NCBI RefSeq assembly: GCF_900129685.1
Contig: NZ_FQWM01000005.1
Span: 131,501-195,500 of the forward strand
DNA: 64,000 nucleotides
Source of the DNA: Cognatishimia maritima
Lineage (GTDB): Bacteria; Pseudomonadota; Alphaproteobacteria; Rhodobacterales; Rhodobacteraceae
Reading direction: 5' to 3'
Positions 35,669 to 44,612 of this stretch are shown here, one piece after another. Under the pieces are notes generated by a model. That model ran no database searches. It saw nothing but the letters and a program-made list of their open reading frames with translations, and was not told the origin of the DNA. The position numbers were made by a program, and so were the translations under genes. Every line of letters starts with the position of its first letter. Positions within the stretch are counted from its first letter, which is position 1.

Positions 35669-36733
35669 ATGATGTTTGATTTGCCAGATACCGACACGCT
35701 CTACACCGCGCTTTGTGCGCGCGACGACAGCTATGAAGGCCGCGCATGGGTTGGGGTGACCTCGACCGGGATATTTTGCCGGCTGACCTGCCCCGCCCGC
35801 AAACCCCTGCCTGAAAATTGCCAATGGTTCGGCTCGGTCGGCGCTTGTATTGAGGCAGGCTTTCGCCCCTGCAAACGCTGCCACCCGCTTGCCCCCATGG
35901 CTAAAGCAGAACCGGTCATCGACACCTTGCTTGCGGCGCTTGAAAAACGACCAACCCATCGCTGGGGTGAGGGCGATATCCTGCGGATGGGACTGGATGC
36001 CTCCACCGTGCGCCGCGCCTTCAAACGGCATTTCGGAATGACCTTTCTGGAAATGGCACGCCAGCGTCGATTGCGCGAAGGTTTCACAACGCTGGCCAAA
36101 GGCGGGCCGGTCATCGAAGCGCAACTGGATGCAGGCTTTGACAGCCCCAGCGCCTTTCGGACGGCTTTTGCCAAATTGCTCGGGCAAAGTCCCGGCACAT
36201 TTGCCACCAATGCCCTTTTGCGTGCGGATTGGATCGATACGCCACTCGGCCCGATGGTGGCTGTCTGTGACAGGCAATCTGTCCACCTTCTGGAGTTCGT
36301 GGACCGCAAAGCATTGCCCACGTCTTTGAAAAAACTACAAGCTGCCGCAAAAGGCTCGCTTGGCATCGGGCGTTTTGACATCAACGACCAGTTGGAGGAT
36401 GAGCTTCGGGCGTTTTTTAGCGGGAATAGAGCCGCATTTAACGTGAAGCTTACCTACCACGGCTCCCCCTTTACCCAAGGTGTTTGGGATGCGTTGCGCA
36501 CCATTCCCGCCGGAGAGACGCGATCCTATTCTGAACTTGCGCGCACGATTGGGCGACCGCAATCCGTACGCGCCGTGGCCCGGGCGAATGGGGCCAATCA
36601 GATTGCCTTGATTGTACCCTGCCATCGCGTCATAGGGGCAGACGGGTCGTTGACGGGCTATGGCGGTGGACTATGGCGCAAGCAGCGGCTGATTGAATTG
36701 GAACATCGATTTAAGGACCAAAGCGCAGCATGA
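35669..36733 (+). CDS. ada: Bifunctional Ada: transcriptional activator and methylated-DNA repair methyltransferase
   Basis: 354 residues with all Ada modules. The N-terminal zinc domain has the four cysteines in IFCRLTCPARKP and FRPCKRCHP; the first receives methyl from phosphotriesters. An AraC-type HTH (DASTVRRAFKRHFGMTFLEMARQRRLREG) follows, then the O6-methylguanine transferase domain with active site NQIALIVPCHRVIGADGSLTGYGGG. It repairs alkylated DNA and, once methylated, activates its own regulon. ATG 35669 or 35672 is taken; TTG 35663 is less likely. The downstream gene overlaps by ATGA. Confidence 0.94.
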   Translation: MMFDLPDTDTLYTALCARDDSYEGRAWVGVTSTGIFCRLTCPARKPLPENCQWFGSVGACIEAGFRPCKRCHPLAPMAKAEPVIDTLLAALEKRPTHRWGEGDILRMGLDASTVRRAFKRHFGMTFLEMARQRRLREGFTTLAKGGPVIEAQLDAGFDSPSAFRTAFAKLLGQSPGTFATNALLRADWIDTPLGPMVAVCDRQSVHLLEFVDRKALPTSLKKLQAAAKGSLGIGRFDINDQLEDELRAFFSGNRAAFNVKLTYHGSPFTQGVWDALRTIPAGETRSYSELARTIGRPQSVRAVARANGANQIALIVPCHRVIGADGSLTGYGGGLWRKQRLIELEHRFKDQSAA

Positions 36734-37509
36734 GTGAAACAGTCTCTATTCAAGCCGAAAAGGCCCGGAAATTTGCTGACTTGCACCAGCCCGGCAACCC
36801 CTTGGTGCTGTACAATATCTGGGATGCAGGCTCTGCAAAAGTCATTGAAGAGGCCGGGGCAGAGGCTGTCGCCACAGGGAGTTGGTCTGTCGCGGCCGCA
36901 CAAGGATTTGATGACGGAGAAAAGCTGCCGCTTGAAATTGCTCTGATGACCGCGCGGCGGATTTGTCAGACGGTTGATCTCCCCGTCTCTCTTGATTTTG
37001 AGGGGTGTTACGCCGTTGGTCCAACGGGCGTCGCCACCAATGTCACGCTTGCTTTGCGGCAAGGCATTGTCGGCATCAACTTCGAAGATCAGGTCGTCGG
37101 TGGAAAAGGCTTGCACAAAGAAGCAGAGCAAGCCAAACGGATCGCCGCCGCGCGGGCCGCTGCGGATGAATTTGGTGTACCGCTGTTCATCAATGCCCGC
37201 ACGGACCTGTTCCTGCATGAGGCAAATCAAGATTGGCATGCCGGTCTGATGCCGCAGGCCTTGGAACGGCTGGCCGCCTATACGGACGCTGGGGCCAGCG
37301 GCTTCTTTGTCCCCGGCTTACAAAACCCAAATCTGATCGCTCGCATTTGCGAGGCTTCGGACCTGCCCGTCAACATCCTCGCCAAACCCGAGGGGCCGAG
37401 CGCAACAGACCTTGCGGCGCTTGGCGTCGCCCGGATCAGCCATGGCCCAGCCCCATTCCGGCAAGCGATGCGCGATCTCGCCGCACGCTATGTTGAAACA
37501 ATGAACTAG
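36730..37509 (+). CDS. Isocitrate lyase/PEP mutase family protein
   Basis: 259 residues of the ICL/PEP mutase superfamily. Key parts: NIWDAGSAKVIEEAGAEAVATGSWSVA, the metal-binding VSLDFEGCYAVGPTGVATNV, GINFEDQV with its acidic residue, and LFINARTDLFL. The lyase loop KKCGH of true isocitrate/methylisocitrate lyases is not seen, so it is more like oxaloacetate decarboxylase or PEP phosphonomutase-like proteins. It overlaps ada by four bases, an odd pairing that recurs in many bacteria with ada-linked genes of unknown role. Confidence 0.86.
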   Translation: MSETVSIQAEKARKFADLHQPGNPLVLYNIWDAGSAKVIEEAGAEAVATGSWSVAAAQGFDDGEKLPLEIALMTARRICQTVDLPVSLDFEGCYAVGPTGVATNVTLALRQGIVGINFEDQVVGGKGLHKEAEQAKRIAAARAAADEFGVPLFINARTDLFLHEANQDWHAGLMPQALERLAAYTDAGASGFFVPGLQNPNLIARICEASDLPVNILAKPEGPSATDLAALGVARISHGPAPFRQAMRDLAARYVETMN

Positions 37510-37562
37510 TGCATTTCCTGATCAGGCGCTTATATCAGGCGTCAGATCAGGAGACGTCCCAG

Positions 37563-38057
37563 ATGAAAATCGCCTATACGATGACCGAAGGCAAAGGTGA
37601 CCTTGATGAGGTACTCTACCGCTTTGCCAAATCCGAAATGGCAAACGGCACCAGGGTCGTCGGTGTGGTGCAGGTCAACACAGATCGTGATGACTGCCCG
37701 CTTTGCGATATGGATGTTGAGGTGCTGCCGGATGGCCCCACCATCCGTATTTCGCAGGACCTTGGACCCGAAGCCAAGGGGTGTCGTCTTGACCCAGACG
37801 CATTGGAAACGGCTGTCACCGAAGTCGAGAAGCGCCTGACAGATGATGTCGCGCTTCTCGTGCTGAACAAATTTGGGAAACACGAGGCCGGGGGTCGCGG
37901 CTTCCGCGATACGATTGCAAAAGCGATGGCGCTTGAGGTGCCGGTGGTTTGCGGCGTCAACGCCCTGAACCGCGAAGCGTTTGAGGCGTTTTCTGGCGGC
38001 ACCGCGGAATATGTGGAGCCAACGCCCGCAGCCTTGGCGGATTGGTTCAAACGCTAG
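37563..38057 (+). CDS. DUF2478 domain-containing protein
   Basis: 164 residues. The N-terminus is MKIAYTMTEGKGDLDEVLYRFAKSEM, with CPLCDMDVEVLPDGPTIRISQDLG, then CRLDPDALETAV and LLVLNKFGKHEAGGRGFRDTIAKAM. The family is an NTPase-like fold often found beside molybdate or other metal transporters; the function is unknown. AGGAGACG lies before ATG 37563. Its last 11 bases overlap the convergent znuB, which may be chance. No molybdate genes are nearby. Confidence 0.84.
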   Translation: MKIAYTMTEGKGDLDEVLYRFAKSEMANGTRVVGVVQVNTDRDDCPLCDMDVEVLPDGPTIRISQDLGPEAKGCRLDPDALETAVTEVEKRLTDDVALLVLNKFGKHEAGGRGFRDTIAKAMALEVPVVCGVNALNREAFEAFSGGTAEYVEPTPAALADWFKR

Positions 38058-38844
38058 GCACGCGCAGTCGTCCAACAATCAAGCTGAAAGCGAACAAACC
38101 TGCTGCCACGCAAACGATGCTTGGCCCAGCGGGCGTATCATAGATCAGGCTCATCCTAAGTCCTAAAATGGCCGACAGACCGCCAATCGCGGCCGCAATC
38201 ATCGCCATGCTTTCTGGCGTTCGCGCCAATGGGCGCGCGGCGGCAGCGGGGATAATTAGCAAGGCAACGATCAGCAATACACCCACGACCTTAATGGCAA
38301 CCGCGACGACGACTGCAAGGCAAAGCGTCAGGATCAATTGCTCTCGCTTAGGGTCAATACCGCTTGCCATAGCGAGGTCCACGTTCAGAGTCGCCGTCAA
38401 AAGCGCCGACCAACGCCAGAGCATGAATAAGATCACCAATCCCGCGCCCGTCCAGATCACTGCCAAGTCTGATTTGGACACGGCAAGGATATCGCCGAAG
38501 AGATAGCCCATCAGGTCAATACGCACGCCTTGCAAGAAACTGACGGCCACCAAACCAATCGCCAAGGCAGAATGCGCCATCACACCCAAAAGCGTGTCCA
38601 TTGCATAGCCACGGCCCGAAAGTGCCGAGACCGTCAGCGCCATGATCAAGGCCACCGCCAGCGCCCCGGTAAAAACTGACATCGACAGCGCCAACGAAAG
38701 CGCGACTCCTAAAATCGCCGCATGGCTGGTGGCGTCGCCAAAATAGGCCATGCGCCGCCAGACAACGAAACATCCCAGCGGGGCCGCCGCCAAGGCAACA
38801 CCAATGCCCGCCAATGTGGCCCGCAACAGAAAGTCATCAAGCAT
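38047..38844 (-). CDS. znuB: Zinc ABC transporter permease
   Basis: 265 residues with about eight membrane helices, the ABC-3 permease family: MLDDFLLRATLAGIGVALAAAPLGCFVVWRRMAYFGDATSHAAILGVAL at the start (RMAYFGDATSHAA is the hallmark) and LLIVALLIIPAAAARPLART further on. It forms the membrane channel of high-affinity zinc uptake with ZnuC and ZnuA. It overlaps znuC by eight bases. GAAGGG lies before ATG 38844. Confidence 0.95.
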   Translation of the reverse strand: MLDDFLLRATLAGIGVALAAAPLGCFVVWRRMAYFGDATSHAAILGVALSLALSMSVFTGALAVALIMALTVSALSGRGYAMDTLLGVMAHSALAIGLVAVSFLQGVRIDLMGYLFGDILAVSKSDLAVIWTGAGLVILFMLWRWSALLTATLNVDLAMASGIDPKREQLILTLCLAVVVAVAIKVVGVLLIVALLIIPAAAARPLARTPESMAMIAAAIGGLSAILGLRMSLIYDTPAGPSIVCVAAGLFAFSLIVGRLRVPSV

Positions 38845-39577
38845 GGGTGCACCCTTCGTGGTCATCAACCTCATGGCTGTGATCATGGTCGTGCCGATAG
38901 AGCGCCAGCGCACCATGGGTGCCGGTCCCGAACAAGGCGCGGTATTCCGGGGCAGAGGCAACAATGTCAGGCGCGCCGTGACAACACACATGCCCATTTA
39001 GACAGACCACACGATCAGAGGCGCTCATCACCACGTGCAGTTCGTGGCTGACCATCAGCACAGCTGCGCCCGTTTCACGGCGCAGGTCTTCGATCAGGGA
39101 ATAAAGCGCAGCAGAGCCGGGTTGATCCAACCCGGTGGTCGGCTCATCTAGGATCAGGATTTCAGGCTTTTCCAACAGCGCCCGCGCCAGCAGAACACGC
39201 TGAAATTGTCCGCCTGACAGGGAATACATCTGTTTGTCATCCAGATCGCTTGCGCCCACTCGCGCTAAAGCAAATGCGATGTCGTCTTCCGCGCGTTTGT
39301 GCGGCAAAGACAGAAACCGCCGCACTGTCAGGGGCAGTGTCGGGTCGATATGCAACCGTTGTGGAACATAGCCAATGCGCAGGCCGGGTTTACGGGTAAC
39401 TTTGCCCTCACTGGCCCGCACCGCGCCGATCAACGCCTTTAATAGGGTCGATTTTCCCGATCCGTTCGGGCCAACCACTGTCACGATTTCACCCGCTGAA
39501 ATCGCAAAATCGACGTTGCGCAGGGCAACGTGACCACCAAGGCTGACGCTCATGTTTTGGGTCGACAGCAGACTCAT
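38837..39577 (-). CDS. znuC: Zinc ABC transporter ATP-binding protein
   Basis: 246 residues. Walker A VVGPNGSGKSTLLKAL (about 35-50), Q-loop in YVPQRL, signature LSGGQFQRVLLARALL, Walker B ILILDEPTTGLD, and the H-loop VMVSHELH. The C-terminus is histidine-rich (YRHDHDHSHEVDDHEGCTH), typical of ZnuC-type zinc transporters. It starts at ATG 39577, which overlaps the zur stop by ATGA, so zur-znuC-znuB is one tightly coupled operon. Confidence 0.96.
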   Translation of the reverse strand: MSLLSTQNMSVSLGGHVALRNVDFAISAGEIVTVVGPNGSGKSTLLKALIGAVRASEGKVTRKPGLRIGYVPQRLHIDPTLPLTVRRFLSLPHKRAEDDIAFALARVGASDLDDKQMYSLSGGQFQRVLLARALLEKPEILILDEPTTGLDQPGSAALYSLIEDLRRETGAAVLMVSHELHVVMSASDRVVCLNGHVCCHGAPDIVASAPEYRALFGTGTHGALALYRHDHDHSHEVDDHEGCTHA

Positions 39578-40047
39578 TGGGCGGGACGGCAATTGGGGCA
39601 AAGGCCCTCGGCTTCGATCACGGTCGCCTCAATGGCAAAGCCCAGATCATGCGCTGCGGCGTTCAAACCCACACCCGGACGGCTTTCGGTTTCCACCACC
39701 CGGCTGCATTCGCGGCAGATCATAAAGGCAGGGGCATGCTCGGTTCCCGGGTGCATGCAGGCTACGTAGGCATTCAAGCGCTCAATTTTATGCACGAAGC
39801 CGTTGGTCGTCAGAAACTCAAGTGCGCGGTAAACGACAGGCGGCTGCTTCCCCAATCCCTCTTCGCCAAGGATCGGCAGAATATCATAGGCCCCCATTGC
39901 GCGATGCTCTTGCAGCAGAATTTCCAGAACGCGACGGCGCACCGGCGTGAACTGCAAGCCGTGTTCGGCACAATGGGTCTGTACCGCAGCCAATGTCGTG
40001 TCGATGCAACTGCCGTGATCGTGATTTTGGAACCCGTGAGAAGCCAT
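39574..40047 (-). CDS. zur: Zinc uptake regulator, Fur family
   Basis: 157 residues. Winged helix (LQFTPVRRRVLEILLQEHRAMGAYDILPIL, KQPPVVYRALEFLTTNGFVHKIERLNAYVAC) and the structural zinc cysteines CREC and CPNC at the C-terminal half. Under zinc sufficiency it should repress znuA and its own operon through the two palindromic boxes in the 84-base divergent gap. MASHGFQNHDHGS at 40047 is chosen; upstream in-frame codons at 40101 would overlap the operators. Confidence 0.94.
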   Translation of the reverse strand: MASHGFQNHDHGSCIDTTLAAVQTHCAEHGLQFTPVRRRVLEILLQEHRAMGAYDILPILGEEGLGKQPPVVYRALEFLTTNGFVHKIERLNAYVACMHPGTEHAPAFMICRECSRVVETESRPGVGLNAAAHDLGFAIEATVIEAEGLCPNCRPAQ

Positions 40048-40070
40048 GCGCCATCCTTCAAGAATGCAGT

Positions 40071-40120
40071 TGATATAGTATAACATCTTCTGTACATGCA
40101 ACCAGATGTTATATCATAAC
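40071..40120. promoter_or_regulatory. Two Zur-box-like palindromes
   Basis: TGATATAGTATAACAT (40071-40086) and GATGTTATATCATAAC (40105-40120) both resemble the alphaproteobacterial Zur operator (GTTATA/TATAAC dyad). They lie between the divergent zur and znuA genes, one nearer each promoter, which fits zinc-dependent repression in both directions. Confidence 0.75.
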
Positions 40121-40131
40121 GCGAGTTGTCC

Positions 40132-41148
40132 ATGTTCATCCGTCTAGTAACCGCTCTTTCCTTCGTCGCGCTACAAGCTCAGGCAGAGACGCCAACCGTC
40201 GCCACCGACATTGCACCCGTGCATTCGCTGGTGTCCCGCGTGATGAGTGGTGTCGGGGAACCGATGTCGGTCATGCCCCAAGGTGCATCCCCACATGGGT
40301 ACAGCTTGCGCCCGTCCGAGGCGCGGACGCTCTCGCAGGCCGATCTTGTGATCTGGATGGGAGAAGACCTGACCCCTTGGCTGGAAGACGCAATCGAGAA
40401 CCTGGCCCCGGACGCAAAGTCGCTGGAACTGCTGCATCTGACAGAGACTCATGTGCTGGAAACCCGAACCGAAGCGGTGTTTGAAGATCACAACGACGAT
40501 TATGCCAACGAAGAAGACCACCACGCGGACGAACACGGCGACCATGGCGACCATGGCGACGACCATAAAGATGAAGATGGGCATGACGAGCACGCCGAAG
40601 ACCATGAGGATGACCACGGTCATGGTCATTATCACGACGGTCACGATCCGCATGCTTGGCTTGATCCAGAAAACGCGGTGATCTGGCTGACCTCGATCGC
40701 CGCTGCTCTATCAGAGTTGGACCCGGCGAATGCCGAACTATACGCCATGAACGCCAAGGTCGCGGCGACAGAAATCGAAGCCGTCGCAGAAGACAGCCGC
40801 CGCCTTTTGGCTCCCCTACAGGACAGGCGTTTTGTCGTCTTCCATGACGCCTATCAGTATTTTGAACACGCCTTTGACCTAAACGCGTTGGGTGCATTGC
40901 AACTGTCTGATGCCACCCCTCCGAGCGCCGCACGATTGGTGCACCTGCGCGACGAAATTGCAGAGCATGGCGTGGTGTGCGTCTTTGCTGAACCGCAGTT
41001 CAATCCCGAATTGATTGCATCAGTTGCGCCAGAAGGCACTAACACAGGTACGCTGGACCCGCTTGGGACACAGCTGCCCATGGGGCCGAGTTTCTACACG
41101 CTCCTTTTGCGCGACTTAACCGAACGGGTGGCGAACTGCCTCAGCTAA
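40132..41148 (+). CDS. znuA: Zinc ABC transporter substrate-binding protein
   Basis: 338 residues. Signal peptide MFIRLVTALSFVALQAQA (cleavage near residue 20). Zinc-binding histidines occur in GASPHGYSLRPS, in DPHAWLDPENA and in FVVFHDAYQYFEHAF. Residues about 120-180 are a long His/Asp/Glu-rich loop with repeated HGDH and DHED units, usual in ZnuA and thought to gather zinc. It is divergent from zur-znuCB. ATG 40132 (MFIR follows two codons later as an alternative). Confidence 0.96.
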   Translation: MFIRLVTALSFVALQAQAETPTVATDIAPVHSLVSRVMSGVGEPMSVMPQGASPHGYSLRPSEARTLSQADLVIWMGEDLTPWLEDAIENLAPDAKSLELLHLTETHVLETRTEAVFEDHNDDYANEEDHHADEHGDHGDHGDDHKDEDGHDEHAEDHEDDHGHGHYHDGHDPHAWLDPENAVIWLTSIAAALSELDPANAELYAMNAKVAATEIEAVAEDSRRLLAPLQDRRFVVFHDAYQYFEHAFDLNALGALQLSDATPPSAARLVHLRDEIAEHGVVCVFAEPQFNPELIASVAPEGTNTGTLDPLGTQLPMGPSFYTLLLRDLTERVANCLS

Positions 41149-41291
41149 ACTAGCGGCGCGTCTAAATCCGACCCCGACTTCGCCCCCTGTCACCTGCCAA
41201 AAGTTTGCAGCGATGCCCCCGTGCGTGGTATCACTGGAAAAAAGAGCAGTAAATTAATGCCCGTGTAAGGGCGTGACAGGTAATATCGCCC

Positions 41292-43544
41292 ATGCAGGCC
41301 GCCTTTCATCACATCCAAATTGCGCATCAGCGCGTTGGCGATGCTGTTGTGCTTAATGCGGTCGCAACCGCGAAACGCGGGGGTGTCAGCAAGGGCTGGG
41401 TGTTCTTTGCGGCGGGACGGGACGAGCAGGCACCAGAACCCGCTGGCGACACAAAGTTTACCCAGCGCCGTACCCTCGGGGCGACCCTTGCCGTCCAGAC
41501 AGCGAGCCCCGAACCGCCTGAGGTCGTATGCGGGGATCACTCGGGAACTATCCACCTTTCCGCCGCACAGCATCGCCTGCTCAAAGGTCAAAACACTGCG
41601 CTAGCGTTTCGCAATGGTCAGACCGCCGAGATCACGCTTGATTGGCTGAAGTGGCATGTCACCCATCACGGGATGACGGCTGCATTGATTGTCGACAGGG
41701 CCAAACCGGGCGAGAACGACGCATATCTGGCTCAGCTCCGGGATGGCCTCAGTGCAATTACCGGATTGAAGACGGTTGTGGTTGTGCAATTTGACCACCC
41801 GCTCGGACGCCACGACCTCCCGTCTGAAATGCACCCTTTTTGTGCCCCCGACGCGCCCGGCAAAGACCGGATGGAGATACCAGAGGCGGATCCATGGACC
41901 GCACCGCTTGGCGAACTCGGGATATTTGAACTCTTGCGTCACCGGTTTCTGGCAAAGGCGCGCGCCGTTGCGCAGATCGACCTCACCGACCTGTTGCTTA
42001 TTAAGGATGATGCGCAGGACGAGACCGTGTTTGACCGCGCACAGCAGTCTGGCGTCGTACCATTGGTGGGCCAACACGTGTACCCGTGGCGCGTGAGGTC
42101 CGGGCAAACTGCCCATTTCGCGGACCACGCCTGCCGACAATTTGACAAAGACACCACAAGGGACCGCTGGTGCGTCGCGCCTGAGAAAGTTTCAAAGAAC
42201 ACAGTCTGGCGGTTCGTGCGCATCGTCGGCGCTGTGACGGATCGCGCAGCCGCACAGCCATTCGCGCGCTTCATGGGTTTGCGTCATCCGGGACACAGCG
42301 TGTCGCAGATCGTGCCCAAATCATCGCTCATCGAAGACATGCGCCTTCTGTCCATCGCTCAGGATCATTTCGCACATGACCCGGTGCGGATGCCGACCTT
42401 GGCTGCTCCGGTCGTGGACACAACGAAAAACGCCGTAACCATCATCACCACGATGAAAAACGAAGGGCCGTTTATTCTTGAATGGATCGCCTACCACCGC
42501 GCCATTGGGGTGGAAAACTTCCTTGTTTACACAAATGACTGCACTGACGGCACCGACGACTTTCACGATCTCTTGCAGGCCAAAGGCATCGTGCAGCACC
42601 GGCAGAACCCCTATCGCGACAGCGGCATGAAACCCCAACACGCCGCGTTGCAGGCGGGCGAACAGGAAGACGTGATCAAAAACGCTGGCTGGGTCATCTG
42701 CATGGACGTTGATGAATTCATCAACGTAAAAACAGGCGACGGCACATTGGCTGCGCTTTTTGACGCCACCGGTGACGCCAATATGATTTCGCTGACATGG
42801 CGGCTGTTTGGCAATTCGGATGTGCATGCGTTCGAAGACAGGCCAATTCTTGAGACCTTCACGAAATGCGCCCCGGAAATGGCGCGCAAACCGCATCAGG
42901 CTTGGGGATTTAAGACCCTGTTCCGCAATATCGGCCTCTACAAAAAGCTTGGCGTTCATCGGCCAAAAGGCCTCAACCCGCAGCTTTGGCAGGACATCAA
43001 ATGGGTCAATGGGTCCGGCCACCCAATGCCCAAAGACACTTACCGGAATGCATGGCGGTCCACCCAAAGCACTGTGGGATATGACCTTGTCAGCCTGAAC
43101 CATTACGCGGTGCGGTCTGCTGAAAGCTTTCTGGTGAAACGGGACAGGGGCCGCGTCAACCATGTCGACCGTGATCAGGGCCTCAATTACTGGTTCCGCA
43201 TGAACCACAACGTGACGCAGGACACCTCTATTCAACGCATCTTGCCCGCCCTGCGTGCCGAGATGGATCGCCTGTTGCAAGACCCAGAGATCGCCGCCAT
43301 GCACCGGCGCTGCGTCACGGCGCACCGTGAGAAAATCAATGCGTTGAAAGCCACGCCCTCCTACGCTGACTTTTACGAAACACTGACCAGCGACCGCATG
43401 CAGCGGCTTTCGAAACTGCTGCCTAACTTCGGCGCAAACGTCTTTCTGGCAGGCCCGGATGTCGTGCCAGATCATATGATCTTTGAGGATCAACCCGGTG
43501 ATTTTTTCTTTACGGTCGGTCTGGAAAATGAGGCCGCAGAATGA
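41292..43544 (+). CDS. Glycosyltransferase family 2-like protein with a degenerate N-terminal copy
   Basis: 750 residues. The C-terminal half is a GT2/GT92-like domain: AVTIITTMKNEGPFILEWIAYH (381-402), LVYTNDCTDGTDD, and the DxD motif ICMDVDEF (469-476), then FKTLFRN and HYAVRSAESFLVKRDRG. The N-terminal half seems to repeat the plan with RNGQTAEITLDWLKWH (107-122), AQIDLTDLLL (227-236) in place of DxD, and WCVAPEKV (293-300) matching KCAPEM (525-530), so it is probably an inactive duplicate. No signal peptide or membrane helix; cytoplasmic glycan synthesis is likely. First of three genes of a probable polysaccharide group. Confidence 0.83.
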   Translation: MQAAFHHIQIAHQRVGDAVVLNAVATAKRGGVSKGWVFFAAGRDEQAPEPAGDTKFTQRRTLGATLAVQTASPEPPEVVCGDHSGTIHLSAAQHRLLKGQNTALAFRNGQTAEITLDWLKWHVTHHGMTAALIVDRAKPGENDAYLAQLRDGLSAITGLKTVVVVQFDHPLGRHDLPSEMHPFCAPDAPGKDRMEIPEADPWTAPLGELGIFELLRHRFLAKARAVAQIDLTDLLLIKDDAQDETVFDRAQQSGVVPLVGQHVYPWRVRSGQTAHFADHACRQFDKDTTRDRWCVAPEKVSKNTVWRFVRIVGAVTDRAAAQPFARFMGLRHPGHSVSQIVPKSSLIEDMRLLSIAQDHFAHDPVRMPTLAAPVVDTTKNAVTIITTMKNEGPFILEWIAYHRAIGVENFLVYTNDCTDGTDDFHDLLQAKGIVQHRQNPYRDSGMKPQHAALQAGEQEDVIKNAGWVICMDVDEFINVKTGDGTLAALFDATGDANMISLTWRLFGNSDVHAFEDRPILETFTKCAPEMARKPHQAWGFKTLFRNIGLYKKLGVHRPKGLNPQLWQDIKWVNGSGHPMPKDTYRNAWRSTQSTVGYDLVSLNHYAVRSAESFLVKRDRGRVNHVDRDQGLNYWFRMNHNVTQDTSIQRILPALRAEMDRLLQDPEIAAMHRRCVTAHREKINALKATPSYADFYETLTSDRMQRLSKLLPNFGANVFLAGPDVVPDHMIFEDQPGDFFFTVGLENEAAE

Positions 43545-43598
43545 TCGGATGCCGACAGATCATCGTTAAACGCTTTCACCCAATGACGCAGGCAGACC

Positions 43599-44612
43599 AT
43601 GGCGCATAACCCAGAAATCGCGAGCCTTTGGATCGGCGGCGAATTGACGTGGCTCGAACAACTTTGCCTTAAGTCCTTTGCCGACCACGGCCACAAAATC
43701 ACGCTCTATAGCTACGATCCCATATCAAACATTCCGCCAGGGGTGGCGTCCGGCGACGCCAACGAAATCTTTCAAGCCGATGAAATTCATCGCCACGCGG
43801 TAACCGGTAGCCCAGCCATACACGCCGATATCTGGCGTCTGAATTTGCTCCGGAAAACAGATAAAATCTGGGTCGATGCGGATGTGCTTTGCCACCATCC
43901 CTTTGGTTTTGACACCCCATTTGTATTCGGCTGGGAGAAAGACGATTTGGTCTGCAACGCGGTGCTTGGACTACCGTCTGAAAGCAAGGCCCTCGCAGGC
44001 CTAAACGACTTTTTTGAAGACCCTTATGCGATTGGTCCGTGGCTGAGGCCAAAACAAATTGCCCACCTCGAAAAGCAGCGCGACGCAGGGAAGCCCGTGC
44101 ATATGACCGAACAGGAATGGGGCTTTACCGGGCCCGCCGCTGTCACGTGGTTCCTGCAAAAAACAGGTGAAATCGAATATGCCAAGCCGCAAGAGGTTTT
44201 CTTTCCCGTCAGTTATAAGCGACGCAATCACTTGATCCTTAGCCGATTTGCGCCGGAAGACAGGTTCACATCCGAGACCCGAGCGGTTCATCTTTGGGCA
44301 CGCCGCCTGAAAGCGCGTGCGCTTGAGCTTCCGGGGCGCAAGCCACGACGGGGGTCGTTTCTTGATCGTATGTTGCAGCAACATGAGATCGTCCCCGAGG
44401 ACGCACCTCTGCCTGACCGCCGAATTCGTTTGGCGGGCGATTCGAAAGACCCGAGGTTCCGCGCAATGCTTGCGATCGAAGCGTTGAAAGGAGATGCCTC
44501 CATCCGCCAACTCGCGACGGACAATAATGTTGAACCAAAAGACATTCGAAAGTGGCGCGCGAAGCTCGTGTCAGACGCGGCCATAATATTTGAGCAGGAC
44601 AGCACCAGATGA
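43599..44612 (+). CDS. DXD-motif glycosyltransferase with a transposase OrfA-like HTH tail
   Basis: 337 residues. Residues 5-230 look like the Gly_transf_sug/capsular polysaccharide sugar transferase family: IASLWIGGELTWLEQLCLKSFADHGH, AIHADIWRLNLLRKTDKIWVDADVLC with DAD at 93-95, and TGPAAVTWFLQ. After a basic linker, residues 285-331 (RFRAMLAIEALKGD, IRQLATDNNVEPKDIRKWR, AKLVSDAAIIFEQ) follow the helix-turn-helix of IS3-type OrfA proteins almost phrase by phrase. The tail is in frame with no sign of insertion-sequence ends nearby. The stop overlaps the next start by ATGA. Confidence 0.82.
   Translation: MAHNPEIASLWIGGELTWLEQLCLKSFADHGHKITLYSYDPISNIPPGVASGDANEIFQADEIHRHAVTGSPAIHADIWRLNLLRKTDKIWVDADVLCHHPFGFDTPFVFGWEKDDLVCNAVLGLPSESKALAGLNDFFEDPYAIGPWLRPKQIAHLEKQRDAGKPVHMTEQEWGFTGPAAVTWFLQKTGEIEYAKPQEVFFPVSYKRRNHLILSRFAPEDRFTSETRAVHLWARRLKARALELPGRKPRRGSFLDRMLQQHEIVPEDAPLPDRRIRLAGDSKDPRFRAMLAIEALKGDASIRQLATDNNVEPKDIRKWRAKLVSDAAIIFEQDSTR

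Noticed and set aside
40480-40660. Tandem repeat array in znuA
   Set aside because: It is the usual His/Asp/Glu-rich loop of zinc-binding proteins, not a separate repeat element.
41149-41291. Possible gene or RNA between znuA and the glycosyltransferase
   Set aside because: No stem-loop with T-tract and no open frame with RBS was seen; likely only the promoter region of the glycosyltransferase group.
42321-43493. Long open frame of 390 codons antisense to the glycosyltransferase
   Set aside because: No motif, no RBS; the plus strand has a complete DxD glycosyltransferase.
44450-44612. Insertion sequence at the end of the glycosyltransferase gene
   Set aside because: No terminal inverted repeats, no OrfB and no target duplication; the HTH is fused in frame.
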